The notes under the pieces are model-generated. The model did not search any database and was not told the origin of the DNA. It was given only the letters and a program-made list of their open reading frames with translations. Positions 1 through 18,357 of a stretch of 64,000 bases of DNA are shown here, piece after piece; position 1 is the first letter of the stretch; every line of letters begins with the position of its first letter. A program made the translations under genes and the position numbers. Origin of the DNA: Akebia trifoliata (Eukaryota > Streptophyta > Magnoliopsida > Ranunculales > Lardizabalaceae); contig CM030715.1 of assembly GCA_017979445.1 (NCBI GenBank), forward strand, positions 34,717,756-34,781,755, given 5' to 3'.

Positions 1-770
1 AGCCGAGCCCGATCTGGGACTTCGATCGGTTATTCTATTATTTATTAAAGCCTTGGCCATCAGGGGAGCCGAGCCCGATCTGGGATTTCGATCGATTATT
101 TTATCAAAGCCTTGGCCCATCAGGGGAGCCGAGCCCGATCTGGGACTTCGATCGGTTATTCTATTATTTATTAAAGCCTTGGCCATCAGGGGAGCCGAGC
201 CCGATCTGGGATTTCGATCGATTATTTTATCAAAGCCTTGGCCCATCAGGGGAGCCGAGCCCGATCTGGGACTTCGATCGGTTATTCTATTATTTATTAA
301 AGCTTTGGCCATCAGGGGAGCCGAGCCCGATCTGGGATTTCGATCGGTTATTTTATCAAAGCCTTGGCCTATCAGGGGAGCCGAGCCCGATCTAGGACTT
401 CGATCGGTTATTCTACCATTTATCAAAGCCTTGGCCTATCGGGGAGTCGAGCCCGATCTGGGATTTCGATCGGTTATTTTATCAAAGCCTTGGCCCATCA
501 GGGGAGCCGAGCCCGATCTGGGACTTCGATCGGTTATTTTATTATTTATCAAAGCCTTGGCCTATCAGGGGAGCCGAGCCCGATCTGGGACTTCGATCGG
601 TTATTCTATTATTTATCAAAGTCAAAGCCCATCAGGGGAGCCGAGCTCGATCCGGGACTTCGATCAGTTATTCTATTATTTATTAAAATCTTGGATCATT
701 TTGGGATCCAAACCCGATCTGGGATTTCGATCGGGTATTCTACTATTTAACGAAAATCCTGGCTCATGAT
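1..770 (+). repeat. Tandem array of about 60-bp units
   Basis: About a dozen units share the core GAGCCGAGCCCGATCTGGGA followed by TTCGATCGGTTATT. Two unit types alternate over the first part: a long form with TATTCTATTATTTATTAAAG and a short form with TATTTTATCAAAG, giving a dimeric period near 122 bp. Units decay after about 640, and isolated relics continue to about 965. The open frames crossing it exist only because the unit has few stops; it is not coding. Confidence 0.9.
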
Positions 771-1320
771 AGGAGCAAATCTCGACTGTAAGGGGGTCGG
801 CACGCAATGAAAATCTTGGCGAGTGAAGGGAACCAAGCCCGATCAATGAGGGTCGGGTTAACTCATCTTTGTCTTTTTTATATAACGACTGGTTCATAAG
901 GGAGGCAAGTCCATCCATTGGGGGTGGGTTTAATTGATTTATGTTCTAAACCCGACCGTAGGGGGTTATATCTATTGGCTTTGGAGATCGGGTATATGAT
1001 GGCACCAAGCGCAGTCAATAATCAGGAAATGATAATTTATGGGGTACGTGACCACGTGTCACATAGTACCATTCATTTATTCTCGGGCGCTCGAACTAAA
1101 AGTCCAAACCCCCGAGAGGGGGTATTGTAGAGGATATTTCTCACTAGGAACTGAGGGGTGACACGTGGCACCTATGGATTCGAGTTTGGTATGGATATAC
1201 GAGGGTAAGCTCGGTAGAAAATACAAAATATGTACGAGATACGTCCCAAAATCCCCTTCTAAGTTGGAAAAGGGTAAAATCGGTAGTGGGATCCAATTAA
1301 GTCCTAAGGTCTCATCTCTA

Positions 1321-1328
1321 TATAAATA
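1321..1328 (+). promoter_or_regulatory. TATA box of the LTR-like sequence
   Basis: TATAAATA lies about 75 bp before the CTGACTTGGGCG motif, as expected for a retrotransposon LTR promoter. It points toward the synthetase gene 450 bp downstream. Confidence 0.45.
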
Positions 1329-1440
1329 GATGGACAACTAAGCTAAAAGGTATGATTTTCTCCCCTCCCCAAACTGAACTCATTTTTGTACTATCTCTGA
1401 CTTGGGCGTCGGAGTGGTGTCGATGTAGGTACACCTAGGA

Positions 1441-6737
<5,297 letters not shown>

Positions 6738-7764
6738 GCCATGGACCTCCATCTCTTCATATTTCTCGAGAGGTATCAAGACTGCAATTCTTTCTTCATG
6801 TCTCTTGACATGCACTTTTTTTTTTTTTTTTACACACCCTCCTTTCACAAGGTTATGGTTATACCCTAGAATAACCATAACCATGTTTTCTATAGGTTTA
6901 ATTTACGAAAAGCTTTGTATTTTCTTAATTATTATCAATTTTCAGAGTTATTATTATTTGTATTCATGGTTTTGGAAAAATTAAGCCTCAAGTGTATTTT
7001 TTTTGGAAAGGTGGTGTACTTGGTACTCTTTTTCTTTTTTAACAAGAGATATTGGTCTCATTTCATAGGTGCCCCATTCGATACATGACTTGGTCATGCT
7101 TGTCGTATTTTTTTTTTTAATAATGATTTTCTGCTGTCCCCTCTGACATACGGCCTACACCCCAACCACAGAACTGTTGATCATTTGCCTTGGGATACAC
7201 AAAACCATAAATCTTTTTTTTTCACTGGGAAGTGCTTTTGGGAGATATACAATTGTTTGTTAATGCATTTGGGTTGCAATTAGGATGAAAATGATATATT
7301 GGGCTTCTTGTTTCCTTGCGATTAGGGAAATTCAAACACCATATCTGACACAAAAAGTAGTTTAAAATTTAGTATTTGGCTTGGAAAGCCCAAAATTACC
7401 AAATGATGCTTCATTCTGTACAAAAGCATTCAGGATTTTGTTATTGTTATTATGGGTTTTTGTTAATGTGTACCTTAAAGTGCAATAAATACGCTTTGCG
7501 AGTAAGTATTTGAGGGTAATTTGGTAAAAAAAAAAATATTTTTAAAGACATTTTTGCTGCAAAATCCAATTTTTTTCAAAGTGTATTTATTGCAGACAAG
7601 ACCCTATTATTATTATTATTGATCCATAATTCGAAGCTGTTTTTAACAAATTAAGTTATCAAAAAACATGGTTCTCAACTTCTATTTCCAATGTTTTCTA
7701 GTAGAATATTTTCAATTGTAAAAGTTGGCAGAATTCCCATTAGGCCCTCTCTCAATAAATTTTA

Positions 7765-7960
7765 GAATAATGGTTTTCCGACTCTCTCCCCCCCCCCCCC
7801 CCAATACTCTCCCGATGTGGTATGTGGCAGAACTGTAGATTTTCTTTCTTGAGATATAGTTGTGCACCTGAGGAAAAGAAAATCTACGATTCTATAGAAT
7901 GCCATGTAGGGAGAGTAGAGGGGGAGTATGTTAGAGGGGGGAGTTAGAAAATCAAGACTC
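7765..7960. mobile_element. Foldback MITE, GATACACA family, copy a
   Basis: The ends GAATAATGGTTTTCCGACTC and GAGTTAGAAAATCAAGACTC are inverted repeats. The centre is an imperfect hairpin carrying the family's GTAGATTTTCTTTC / GAAAAGAAAATCTAC arms. A C-run (about 7788-7802) lies near the left end. No clear target duplication is seen. Confidence 0.65.
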
Positions 7961-9639
7961 TCAAAATCATCTAGTCATGGTATTGCAATATGTATAGTTG
8001 GTGCCAGAGAACAACTCCAATGCACTTGGGCTCTAGTTCTGTATTGTCTCCCAACTATTATTTTATAGAGTTTGGGTCATCCAAAATCACTCTTAACACA
8101 TTTGGATTATGACTCATTACTTCAAAATATTCTAAAGAGAGAGAAAGTCGAAAAAGCGAAAGAAGAGAGTGAGTTTCTCTCTCTCTCTAGTTGTTGGCAA
8201 TAAAAAATGAGGTCGACTTTGTTGTGAAATTTTTTTTTTTTTTTTTTTTTTTACCATAATTGAATTTGTAGAGTCATTTTGACTCTTACAATTGGAGTGA
8301 AGATCCCTTGATTAGGCAAAATTAGTCTCCACAATAAAAATAACTAGCAGATATGCCTATTTGCGTTGGAGTTACTCTAACCCATGTCTCACAATTGGTG
8401 TATTAGTCTTTTTATTCCGGATTGTAAGATCAATAGGGTACCTTATTGACCACAAAAATTAGTTTGATCGAGTGGTTCTTAAGCAACTAAAATTCCCATC
8501 ACATTATGGGTCGTACAAATAGAATACAATTGATCGATGGTTAGGATCATCATTGTTTCATGAATCAATGCTACATGCTATGATTTCTTATTCTTTTAAT
8601 GGTTACTTCTCTAGGCTCCATATTCTTTACGTTCATAGGCTGTCTGGAAGAAATAAATAAAGAGAAAAAGAAAGAAGAAAGCACATGGTCACCCATCGAG
8701 TTATAAATGAATTTTCTAAGTGCAAGCAAGCATCAGAAACCGTGCTTAAAAGTGATCATAACTAATCCTCACTTTTCTCCATTTTATCTATTTTGTCCTT
8801 CAATTTTAATTTATTAATGTGAAACCCATTTTAGAGGTGCTAAGCATACTTGTTAAGTCTTACTAAATACTTGAATTATATCGATGACCCTCGTGGCCAT
8901 ACGTGCCACTGAACCTGCTATATCGATATATAATTACGACTAAATATAGTTTACTTGAAAAGCTCATATAGAATTTCAATATTAAAAACGTGATCACTAT
9001 CGATTAAAAACATAATCATGAGGGGGGGATGAGCTTGTGTTCGTTATGATTTTAATTTAATTTAAAAAACTGATTAGGGTTCATGTTAGGGGATGAGGGA
9101 TTTTTATACCAATTGCCAACCTTATAAGGCATTGGTCCTTTATTCAGGTTTGAGACCGGTATTTTAATGTGAAGGGGACGTTACTTAGGCTGAGGTGGAT
9201 GGAGATAGAGAAAGTAGATAAGCTCACTCTCTCTCAATGGCAAAAGACTTGACTTTTAGACAAAAAGTGGAGTAGAGGATCATGATTTGTTTGATGGACT
9301 CCAATTCTTTGATGGTTTTGATTTAAGTTTGGAAAAAAAATAAATATATATTTGTTTTGAAGGTAATTTATTCTTATTTACTATTGTCCAAGGTTTTTAG
9401 TTGTATAAGTAGTCACAAAAATAATTTAAATAAAAGATAAAAGAAATATATATATTTTTTACATTTGTGAATCACCAAATTCTATTATATATATCAAATC
9501 TCATCTCACATTAAAAATTAAAAAAAAAAAAAAAAGTGTTAAATTTTATTTTTTTTATAGAAAAAAATGATATTTTTTTGTTACAAATGAAAAAGTCATG
9601 TTTTTTAATCGTAAAAAATGTAAGATGCATTTTAAATGC

Positions 9640-10150
9640 ATATATTCTCTAAAAATAAGATAATTTCTAGTTCAAGCATATTGAAAATTCCATGATAAAT
9701 ATATAAGACTAAATCACATTTATGTGTTATATTTAATTTTATTAAAAAATAAATAAAAGTAGGAGTAGAAATAAAAGTTTTCTAAATATAGATAATTTTC
9801 AGAATCAAGCACATCGAAAAATCCATGATGAAGATATTAGACTGAGTCAAATTTATATGTTATCTAATGGTGTTCATTTATGTACATTTAATTTTATAAA
9901 TTGATGTATTATTATAACAAAATGTTGGTAAGAAAATAGAATTTCCCTAAAAATAAAATATTTCCTAGATCACCGATATTGAAAAATCCATGATAAAGAT
10001 TAAGACTGAGTCAAATTTAATTTAATTAATGTTCTATAATGAAAAGTAAGGGTGGAAACATGTGCTCTCTAAAAAAAATAAATAAATTCTGGATCACACA
10101 CATTGAAAAATCGATGAAAAAGATATAAGAATCAGTCAAATTTTGGTGTA
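9640..10150 (+). repeat. Degenerate tandem repeat, 4 copies
   Basis: Four diverged units begin near 9650, 9785, 9945 and 10068. Each contains a CTAAAAATA run, then AATTTC, then CATATTGAAAA-TCCATGAT, then AAGACT-AGTCAAATTTA. Period is about 120-160 bp. Non-coding. Confidence 0.6.
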
Positions 10151-10736
10151 AAATTGATCTTTGGTATCGAGGCTTTTCGTTCACTCCAAATCCTAGCATT
10201 GCACAGCAAGTAGAGCCATCAAAAGTGAAAAAAATCCAAATTAAATAAGAGCAGTTAAAGAACAATAGATGATTCCTAGAAAATTACTCTCTATTTTAAG
10301 TATCTAGATTTCATCTCCATATAAATTAAATTTGAAGGAGGGAGAGTTTGTCATTTGGTGGATTTTCGCCGACCCACATAGGATAGCTCCAAGGAGAAGA
10401 TGACATGAGTTAATTTTGGTTTGGTTCTTGAAGGCATTCGATCTAGAACCATTAAATTTTATTAACTTTTTTCTTTTACTGATTTTGATTTTGGTTCCCA
10501 AATAAATGAAATTGGAATTAGAATCATGAAAAAATTTCTTCTTAAATGATTTTGATTTTTGGTTTGTATCAATTTTAATCAGTTTCCATTCTCAATCGAT
10601 TCCAATCAAATGGATTCAGAAATAAGGTTATCTGGTTTGGTTAAATGGGTATCCATTGCCACAATAGTACAAAGTCAGATAACGGGTTTAAAACGACAAG
10701 GGAAAACTTTAGTAAAAAACATAAAAACAAAAAACG

Positions 10737-10737
<1 letters not shown>

Positions 10738-10782
<45 letters not shown>
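10738..10782 (+). repeat. (AT)n microsatellite
   Basis: About 21 AT dinucleotides, with no foldback element beside them, unlike the TA tracts in the FRO intron. Confidence 0.9.
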
Positions 10783-10787
<5 letters not shown>

Positions 10788-11067
10788 TGAGTTATTTATT
10801 TTAATTTATTATTTATTTCCATTATAACATGTTCTCAAACATAATTATAATTGTTATGATGAAAAAAAAAAAAAGTTACTCATCAATATATTTTTTATTC
10901 AAAATATGAAAATATGAATCATAACATCAAGATATCATCATAAAATCCTATATTTCTACACTTATGAATCATCAAATCACGCATTAAGCAAAGAAAGTGT
11001 TTAATGCCTCTTTTTTTTTTCTTAGAAAAATGTGAAAAAAAAAAAAACTTGTTTAAAATGATAAAAA

Positions 11068-11096
11068 GGAGGGGAGGGGAGGGGGGGGGGGGGGGG
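11068..11096 (+). repeat. G-run
   Basis: GGAGGGGAGGGGA is followed by 16 consecutive G. It is a purine tract capable of forming a G-quadruplex, 600 bp upstream of the BTB gene. Its length may be assembly-sensitive. Confidence 0.7.
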
Positions 11097-11459
11097 ATTT
11101 TTCATAAGTCAGGTTTTTTTTTATTGTTTTAATCGTTAGAGGTATATTATGTGTTTTAAACACGATTTTCCCCCAAAATAAAATAATTTTTTTGTCATTA
11201 TGATTGGCTACCCCTTGGTCTCTACTCACCTTAGCTTATTACCATAGTGCGGTTAGCATCTGATCATGTCCCACGGTTTGTCATATCTGACACACAAAAC
11301 CAAACATAAAATTCAGTCGTACACTCTCTCCTCTCCATCTACGTGACAAGCAGCAAATGCAAATCCAAATCCAAATTCTCTCTCTTCTAACCCACTTTTT
11401 TGGGTAGACCCACATTGATAATTTACAATGATCGATGATCACAACCGCAAATAGTTAAG

Positions 11460-11467
11460 TATAAAGG
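11460..11467 (+). promoter_or_regulatory. Candidate TATA box of the BTB gene
   Basis: TATAAAGG lies 235 bp upstream of the chosen ATG. A pyrimidine-rich leader with a (CT)n tract (11645-11660) follows, typical of plant 5' UTRs. Confidence 0.35.
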
Positions 11468-11694
11468 AAAGAAATCACCAATCAACTTGATTTAATCAAG
11501 GAAAAAGTTCTGACTTAGTGTACAATATAATTTCTTCCTTGCTGTCTTTTATGTCTTTTAACGCTCCTCGGTCTTCCCTCTCTGTCCTCTCGTGTCGATC
11601 GCCATTTCATATTTTTCACCTCCCACTTCTCGTCAAAAACAAAACTCTCTCTCTCTCTCTTATTCTGATCGTAAAGGACAACAAACACTCTCTC

Positions 11695-14001
11695 ATGGCA
11701 GCAGCCGCCCATCTCAAAACCCATAACCAAACCACTTCAAAACTTAAACGTCGAAAGCGTCGTGAAACCACCATTTCTACTTCCGCCACTTCTCCTGACT
11801 CCTCTTCCTCCTCCTCCTTCTCCACCACCATCACCACCTCTACAGATCTGACCCACAACCGTAAACGTGACCCACCCACTGTAGTCTCACCTGACAACTC
11901 CTGGTGTTGCCCTGCTTCCAAACCTCTACCGTCTCCTCCACCACCACCACAACAACAACAACAACAACAACAACATAAAACTGTATCAATTACAGATCAA
12001 GAAACAAAACCCACTTCTGTAACAGTTACCCTTAAATCTTACTTATCTCCATCACCATCACCATCACAGTCACCTTCATCTTTCAAGCTTAGGTTTTCAC
12101 CTGGTAGGGTTTCTCCAACTATGGATTCTTCTACAACTTCTGGTGTTGGTGGTGTTGGAGTTGTTGGTGGTGGTGGGTCTGCTTATGGTACTTATCCTTC
12201 TTGTTACACTAAGTTCAATTCTGCCTTAACTGCTGGCCTATTAAACCCACTGTCGCCTCCTCAACAGCTTGATAAACCCAGATCAAGTCCAACCCTCTTT
12301 GAAATGATGTCTACTGAGCAAGATTGTCACCCCAGAACCACCACCCAGATCCCTCCTAATTTTAACGCCCCATCGGTTTCAAGAAAACCCCCAATTTCAT
12401 TGCAAGAAAAACACCTTCTTTTGCAGCAACGTGTCATGGAGATTTTAGGGAATTGCAGCCCTGGGAACCAATTCAATGAACCCAATTCGAGTGATGTTAA
12501 GTTAACCCTAAGTTCTAAGGACGGTTTAAGTGTTTCCATGAACGTTCATCGGCAGATCCTTGTTGCCCATAGTACATTTTTTGCTACAAAGCTATCGGAT
12601 CGTTGGTCGAAGCAGCAGAGATCATTGCCTCATATTGTGGAGATATCGGATTGTGACGATGTCGAAATCTACATCGAAACGTTGAGGTTGATGTACTGTA
12701 AAGATCTCAGGAAGAAACTCATGAAGGAGGATGTCTCCAAAGTATTGGGTATCTTGAAGGTAAGACTCCAAAGTAACTGGCATTGTGAATTTTATTTGGT
12801 TTAAATTTTAATTCTTTAGGTTTTTGGTCTTATGGGTTTAAATATTTGATTGTTTTTTCTCAATGATATAGGTTTCAATAGGGTTTTTATTTGGTTTAAA
12901 TTTGAATTCTTGAGGTTTTTTGTCTTCTGGGTGTATATGTTTGTTTGATTTTTTTCAGTGATATAGGTTTCAGTTGGGTTTTTATTTTGTTAAATTTGAA
13001 TTCTTGATGTTTTTGGTCTCCTGGGTATATATGTTTGATTGATTTTCTTCAGTGATATATAGGTTTCAGCTGCGATAGAATTCGATGCTGGGGTGTTATC
13101 TTGTTTGGAGTACTTAGAAGCAGTTCCATGGGCTGAAGATGAAGAGGACAAGGTCGCTTCAGTCTTATCTCAGCTTCACCTCGATGGGCCTAGAGCAGGG
13201 GAAGTTCTCAAGAGGGTTTCAGTGGAAGTTATTGCAGAACCCGAAGTGGGGAACAACAACAACGAAGAAGTTCTACTTAAACTCTTACAGGTGATTCTTG
13301 AAGGGAAGGATGAGAAAGCGAGGCGAGAGATGAAAGGGTTGGTATCGAAAATGCTTCGCGAGAATTCGTCTCAGAATGACCTTAGTAAGGAGTCTCTCTA
13401 CTCTGCTTCTTATGGTTGTTTGCAACTCCTTCGCTTGCATTTTCTTCGTGCAGCATCGTCTGACTTCCAAGATGTAAGTCAAATTGCACGACAAGCAGAC
13501 AATTTGTATTGGATTCTGGATATTTTGATCGATCGGCAGATTGCTGAAGACTTCTTGCAGACATGGGCAGATCAATCTGAGCTATCCGAAGGGCATTCTC
13601 GAGTCCCTGTGATTCATAGACACGAGGTGAGCAGGGTCACAGCACGACTCTTCGTGGGGATTGGAAAAGGGCAGCTCTTGGCCTCTAAGGAAGTAAGGTG
13701 CTTACTTTTGCAGACATGGTTGGAACCATTTTACAACGATTTTGGATGGATGAGGAGAGCTTCCAAGGGTCTCGATCGGCACTTAATTGAGGATGGCCTT
13801 AGTAATACCATCCTCACTCTACCTCTACCTTGGCAGCAAGAGATCTTACTTGCTTGGTTCGATCGATTCTTGAACTCAGGCGAAGATTGCCCCAATATAC
13901 AAAGAGGGTTCCAAGTATGGTGGAGGAGAGCTTTCTGGAGGCGAAATGGTGAACCAGAACGACCACACCAGCTCCGAGTTGCAACTGCCACTTGTGACTA
14001 G
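11695..14001 (+). CDS. BTB/POZ domain protein, At1g63850 type
   Basis: Two exons, 11695-12759 and 13063-14001, encode 667 aa. The N-terminal 260 residues are low complexity: Lys/Arg-rich LKRRKRRE near 18, Ser runs, a Pro run followed by eight Gln encoded by CAA repeats (11950-11973), and a Gly/Val patch. The BTB domain starts near 263 ([33 protein letters not shown]) and is crossed by the intron. The C-terminal half ([49 protein letters not shown], the [13 protein letters not shown] end) is the conserved region of the plant At1g63850/At5g60050 group. Such proteins are thought to act as CUL3 ubiquitin-ligase adaptors; that is family knowledge, not shown here. In-frame ATGs at 11518 and 11551 are rejected because the sequence between them and 11695 is CT-rich leader. 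Exon 2 is joined at 13063 to give [11 protein letters not shown]. The gene looks intact. Confidence 0.9.
12790..13080 (+). repeat. Tandem triplication inside the BTB intron
   Basis: Three copies of a unit of about 94 bp run TTTTATTTGGTTTAAATTT ... GATATAGGTTTCA. The last copy ends in the real splice acceptor (TATATAG at 13062). The two earlier copies keep the same acceptor-like TATAG followed by GTTTCA at 12871 and 12966. Confidence 0.85.
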
Positions 14002-15325
14002 AAAGCATAAAACTTGCTAATTCGAAGAATTTGGAATGGTTCTTCAATGGGTCTTGACCCTTTTAAGTGAATCTCTTGGTTCTGATTCCATTTTAGGGGT
14101 GATTTCAATCTTCTTCCTTCTAAACCCGGTCAAGATTAAAGGTCTTTAAGATTGATTTTCTTGGAGGAAGATTTATTTGTTAGATTGGGTCAGGTTTAGC
14201 CATGAAGAAGTGGAGAAGTTGGTTGGTATCTAATTTCCTTGGAATAATTTCTTTAAATTTACTTCTTTCTTTAATTTCTTCTATGGTGTGTATGATTCCA
14301 GGGACTTGATTTTCAAGGGAATGTGGATTCCTTGGGAAAATGGATTCTACTGTTTGATTACACCTTGAAAATAAGACAAGTTGATTTTTTACATTTTGGA
14401 TGGGTTATTATACTTGGATGTAGGAAAGCATTTTCTAAGGGTGTAAGGGAAATTGCTTAATGATTTGTTTGAAAATCACAGTTTACTTGAAGAAATTATT
14501 TTTCCGCCCATTTTCCATGCGTATTAGATCAAACAAACCTAGGAGTTTTCTATTATGCCTTATCGCAATTATTTGGATCAGCAACAATGATTGTTACAGT
14601 GCCGTTCATCTTTATAAAAAGGGATGAAGAATTTGAATCAACCCTTTATTATAAATAAAAAATTCTATATAAGTTGATGAAGAAAACTAGATTCTATTTG
14701 TCAAGTGTGTCATGTTAGAATTGTGATTTCTAAGACGGATTTGGGTTTTCCAAATCTAGATTTTCTTATGACTGCAAATGTGATGCAAAAGAACTTGTGC
14801 TTAAGTTATTGGCCAAGAGTATAATTGGTGTAATTCATCTCAAATATTCGTATCTAGAGTGACATTTTTTAGAGAATATTTAGTTAAATTTTATAAATAC
14901 AAAGGAAAATACCACCTTTCAATTCAAAATTTGTGGAGAAGAATAGTGGACAATCAAGATTGAATGGAGCACAATCCTGATTGTTGAAAAGATGAGTGAA
15001 AAATTATAAATGTGTGTAAAAGATTATTATTCATGAAAGTTTTTTAATAAACTCAATAAATGATAAGTTAAGAGAAAGTCAATTGAATTAATTTGATAAT
15101 CAATTTTCATCAAAATTAAAAAGAACGGAATTGAAGGGTTTTGTTTTATTTTGTATTTTATTTTTATGAAATCAAGTTAACGATTATCAAGTGAATGTTA
15201 ATTTTGAACCCAGGTCATAGTATCAACACTCATGCTGACATTACTATAAGTTAAAGGATCTAAAAGAGTGAAAAAAGTACCTAAAAGAAAGTGGAGTGAC
15301 ATAGTAAAAGTGGGTATTAACACAT

Positions 15326-15480
15326 GAGTCGAGATAAATCGATGGGTTGGCGTGGCAAGGGCACATAATCATATATCTTTTTCTTGGGGATACACAAGGA
15401 AAAGATCAATGGCTCTGTACCCTTATCACATCAGCTTACAAACCACGTATATTTTGCCACATCGATTTATCATTAGTCTC
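15326..15480. mobile_element. Foldback MITE, copy b
   Basis: Outer ends GAGTCGAGATAAATCGATG and CATCGATTTATCATTAGTCTC are inverted repeats. The inner part has GGGATACACAAGGAAAAGAT between GGCACATAATCATA and TGGCTCTGTACCC arms. It belongs to the GATACACA family. TSD not clear. Confidence 0.65.
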
Positions 15481-16172
15481 AACAAAATTACTAAAGGTGA
15501 ATGTTTAAGGACTGATGGGCTGTCTTTAAATCTCTATTGATTATGTGAAGGACCATAATCCTTCCATAAATTTTGTTGTCAGCATCAAATAACCTTTCAG
15601 TTGTCCTATTAGTAGTTCCTTTTATAGGTCAAAACTTGCTCTTTTATACCTGTTGTGTCATGGACCTCTTTGATATTATTCTCCTAAAGTTGGAAGGAGC
15701 AAATTTAGGGCACTTTCAATTTTTTTTACATAAAAGAAAAGTGAAAAAGTTTATTCTATTTAAGAGTTGAATTTATTGACTTAAATTATATTATTTGGAG
15801 GTTGAGTTTCCTTTCTGTGATAGGCAAGCGATGAATGCGGAAGGCAAGTATTAGTACTATAACTTGCAAACTTAGCTAACCATTTTAAAAATCTCATCCC
15901 AATTTATAAAAGATTGGAGGAATCAACTATCTTTCAAAAAAAATATTGTTTGAATATTTCTAATTTATATAAAGCTAATAATTTGTAATTAAATCAACTT
16001 ATAACAAAGATAATAATTACATTATATTGAAAATGGTTTAAGAAAATCTCAATCAGCTTTGTTGGTAAAATCTATATATAGGTGATGATACTATAGACCT
16101 TAGTTCAGTTCTTAGCATTACTGAGTTACTGGTCTCATTAAAAACAAACATTAATCAATGAAAATATATATA

Positions 16173-16382
16173 GTGTAATGATTTTGTAACTCAACCTGAC
16201 AGGATAACTCAAAAACTCAACTGGCGTGCCCTACAAGAACCATAGATTTTTCCCTTCAGGATACACAACCGCACATCCCCATAAAACATGTGCAATTGTG
16301 TATCCCGGAGTCGGTTCTTGCACTTGCCACATCAATGAGTTTTTGAGTTATCCTGTCAAGTTGAGTTACAAAATCAGCACTC
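16173..16382. mobile_element. Foldback MITE, copy c
   Basis: Starts GTGTAATGATTTTGTAACTC and ends GAGTTACAAAATCAGCACTC. The core pairs GGATACACAACCGCACAT with ATGTGCAATTGTGTATCC. Flanks ATATATATA and GTATATATA suggest a 9-bp target duplication, but in low-complexity sequence. Confidence 0.75.
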
Positions 16383-18357
16383 GTATATATAACTTGCTAG
16401 TTATCACATGAGTTAAGATCCCATACGGTGTCCCGTTTCTATAGATACAAATGGTGTTTACGTCACACAATTTGATTAGGAAATAAACACATTGGTCTGC
16501 ATGAACAACTTGGTTAGGAGCTCAATGTGTTTTAAACACCAACTAAAGTGTGCCATGTAGACACCTAACCTATTTTATAGGAACAGGACATCGTGTTGGA
16601 TCCTGAATCTTACCACATAAGGCTATGATGTACCATTTAATACAATCACAAGCTCTCAATAGACCATTGACTTCGTTGAAATGGTTTTCGTGCATTGAAA
16701 TATAATCTTTGGATGATATTTAATCATGACACGATACTAATTGTTGGATCACGATCCTTACTAGGAAGAATATTGAAGAAGAGCAAAAATACTAGTTTTG
16801 GTGATTGAGTTTGTTGAACCTAATGTATAAATTTGAATAAAAAAAAGATTATATAAATCAGACAATAAGAATAGTTGGAATGATCTTATCGATTTGAGTA
16901 ACTTAGGCATAGAAAAGCTGATTTTCTTAAAATCAATTCTACCCTCTTAGGATGATATCCACAATGCAATCGGTTTCAGGTGATTGATTTTCAAAATCAA
17001 TAGTCACAAGTCTGTTAACTGCGCACTCAAAAATAACATACCTTCTACGAACTCGATCGAATTGGTTGATGTACGAGCAGTGAGAAGTAGAAGAACATAA
17101 AAGAGAGAGATCAGAAGTTTTTGTTTGCAGTTTGTATTTCTACGTACAGAACACTAGGGTACACTCCTATTTTATAATAGTTAAAGCTCAAACGCAATGG
17201 ACTGCAATCCCATGGTGTCTTGGGCTCCCCTGTGTGTGTGAGGCCCAATTTCTTTCTCTCTCAAACTCAAGAAAGTATGAGAGTGGAAACATTTATAAGT
17301 TGATCATAACTCTTATATTTACTCGATGTGGAACTAAATATTTAGAGAGTTATTTCTACAATTCTCAAAAGAAAGAATATTTGACTTTTCAACTATCATA
17401 AATAAAATATTCTCTTAACTAAGGTTTCACCAAAAAATAAAAAAATCCTACACCAATTACACTCAAGGGAAAATAAGGTCTTGAGTTCAAATCTTGCCTC
17501 CAACAAAACCTAATAAATAATATTAACTATGAATCCCACAACAAAGTTTTGGGGGTGGGGTTAGGCTTTGGTGTTATGAGGTTCAGAGATAGTAATAGTG
17601 CAATGAAGATGGTAGTTCACGAGATTATTGACCATAGTAAGGAGCAAGTGCGAGAACAAGAGCAATGGGAGAAGAAAATGCAAGAGTACTAAGTTCAAAA
17701 ATATCTTACGATAGGACCATATGTTGTTCGTTTCCTTTCTCTTTTGCCACCACTTAATATATATCTTGGAAAAAAAATTCTTTTACAATTTAAAATTGAT
17801 CATTTTTATGAAAGTAAATCTATTTTAATTAATTCAAGTGTACGTTAAAAAGATAATCATGACTCCATCGTTAATTTCTTCTATCATTTCTTCAATGATA
17901 GTAACCCTGTCAATAGCAACATCATCTCCAATGTGAACAATTCAGCCTACTAGTGTTTCACGAACTCGTTTTCTCCCTCGCATCTCTCACCATCATCTCC
18001 AAGAATGAAAATAAATTTTTTGCCATTTGTAATTGTAATGGTTCTAAAATTATAATATTTTAATTATTAGTGGGAGTTTCAAAATACATAAGTAAGAAGT
18101 ATTTATCTTATAAACCAATACTAATGATAAATCATATAGTAATGCCCACTTGTTGTTTAAAGAACTTGATAGTTTTAAAAAACAATCTGATATACAAAAA
18201 TTTTGTCCTTACCAAATGCTCAACAATGCCTTAAAAACTTTTTGAACCGAAAAATATATTCTCAAACATTAAAATGCTTTGGTTGAAAGCAATGCTATCC
18301 AAAATGAGCCCTTATGCACGGATAAAAATTTTGGTTTATATAACATGTTGGGAAACC

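Larger units (their letters stand above)
1..1440 (+). mobile_element. LTR-like sequence, left-truncated by the window
   Basis: The stretch reads like the U3-R part of a plant gypsy-type LTR. A tandem array (1-770, degenerating to about 965) is followed by GC-richer unique sequence, a TATAAATA box at 1321, and then the motif CTGACTTGGGCGTCGGAGTG at 1398-1417. That motif resembles the R/U5 signature of Tat/Athila-type gypsy LTRs. No PBS or coding domain follows: the sequence runs directly into the promoter of the prolyl-tRNA synthetase gene, so this is probably a solo or truncated LTR. The left end is outside the window and no TSD can be tested. Confidence 0.5.
6738..11459. other. AT-rich intergenic region
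   Basis: No coding sequence is supported. After the synthetase 3' UTR the region is homopolymer- and microsatellite-rich. It contains one foldback MITE (7765-7960), long poly-T at 8230-8252, a degenerate tandem repeat (9640-10150), an (AT)n tract (10738-10782) and a G-run (11068-11096). The remaining sequence shows no structure I can support. Confidence 0.6.

Noticed and set aside
53..769. A 238-residue open frame with internal peptide repeats (IRGAEPDLGFRS)
   Set aside because: It is a direct translation of the tandem array; the peptide repeats follow the DNA unit, other frames are also open, and there are no gene signals.
11518..11694. Earlier start of the BTB gene at 11518 or 11551
   Set aside because: The added 59 residues are encoded by a CT-rich leader and do not resemble the family's Lys/Arg-rich N-terminus.
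15190..15260. Second SINE like the one at 43264
   Set aside because: Only a B-box-like GGTTCAAAAT and a nearby TGATACTA phrase are shared; no A box, tail or duplication could be placed.
17100..17410. Old solo LTR
   Set aside because: The ACTCGATGTGGAACTA phrase and a leader-like stretch hint at one, but no ends, PBS or duplication are visible.
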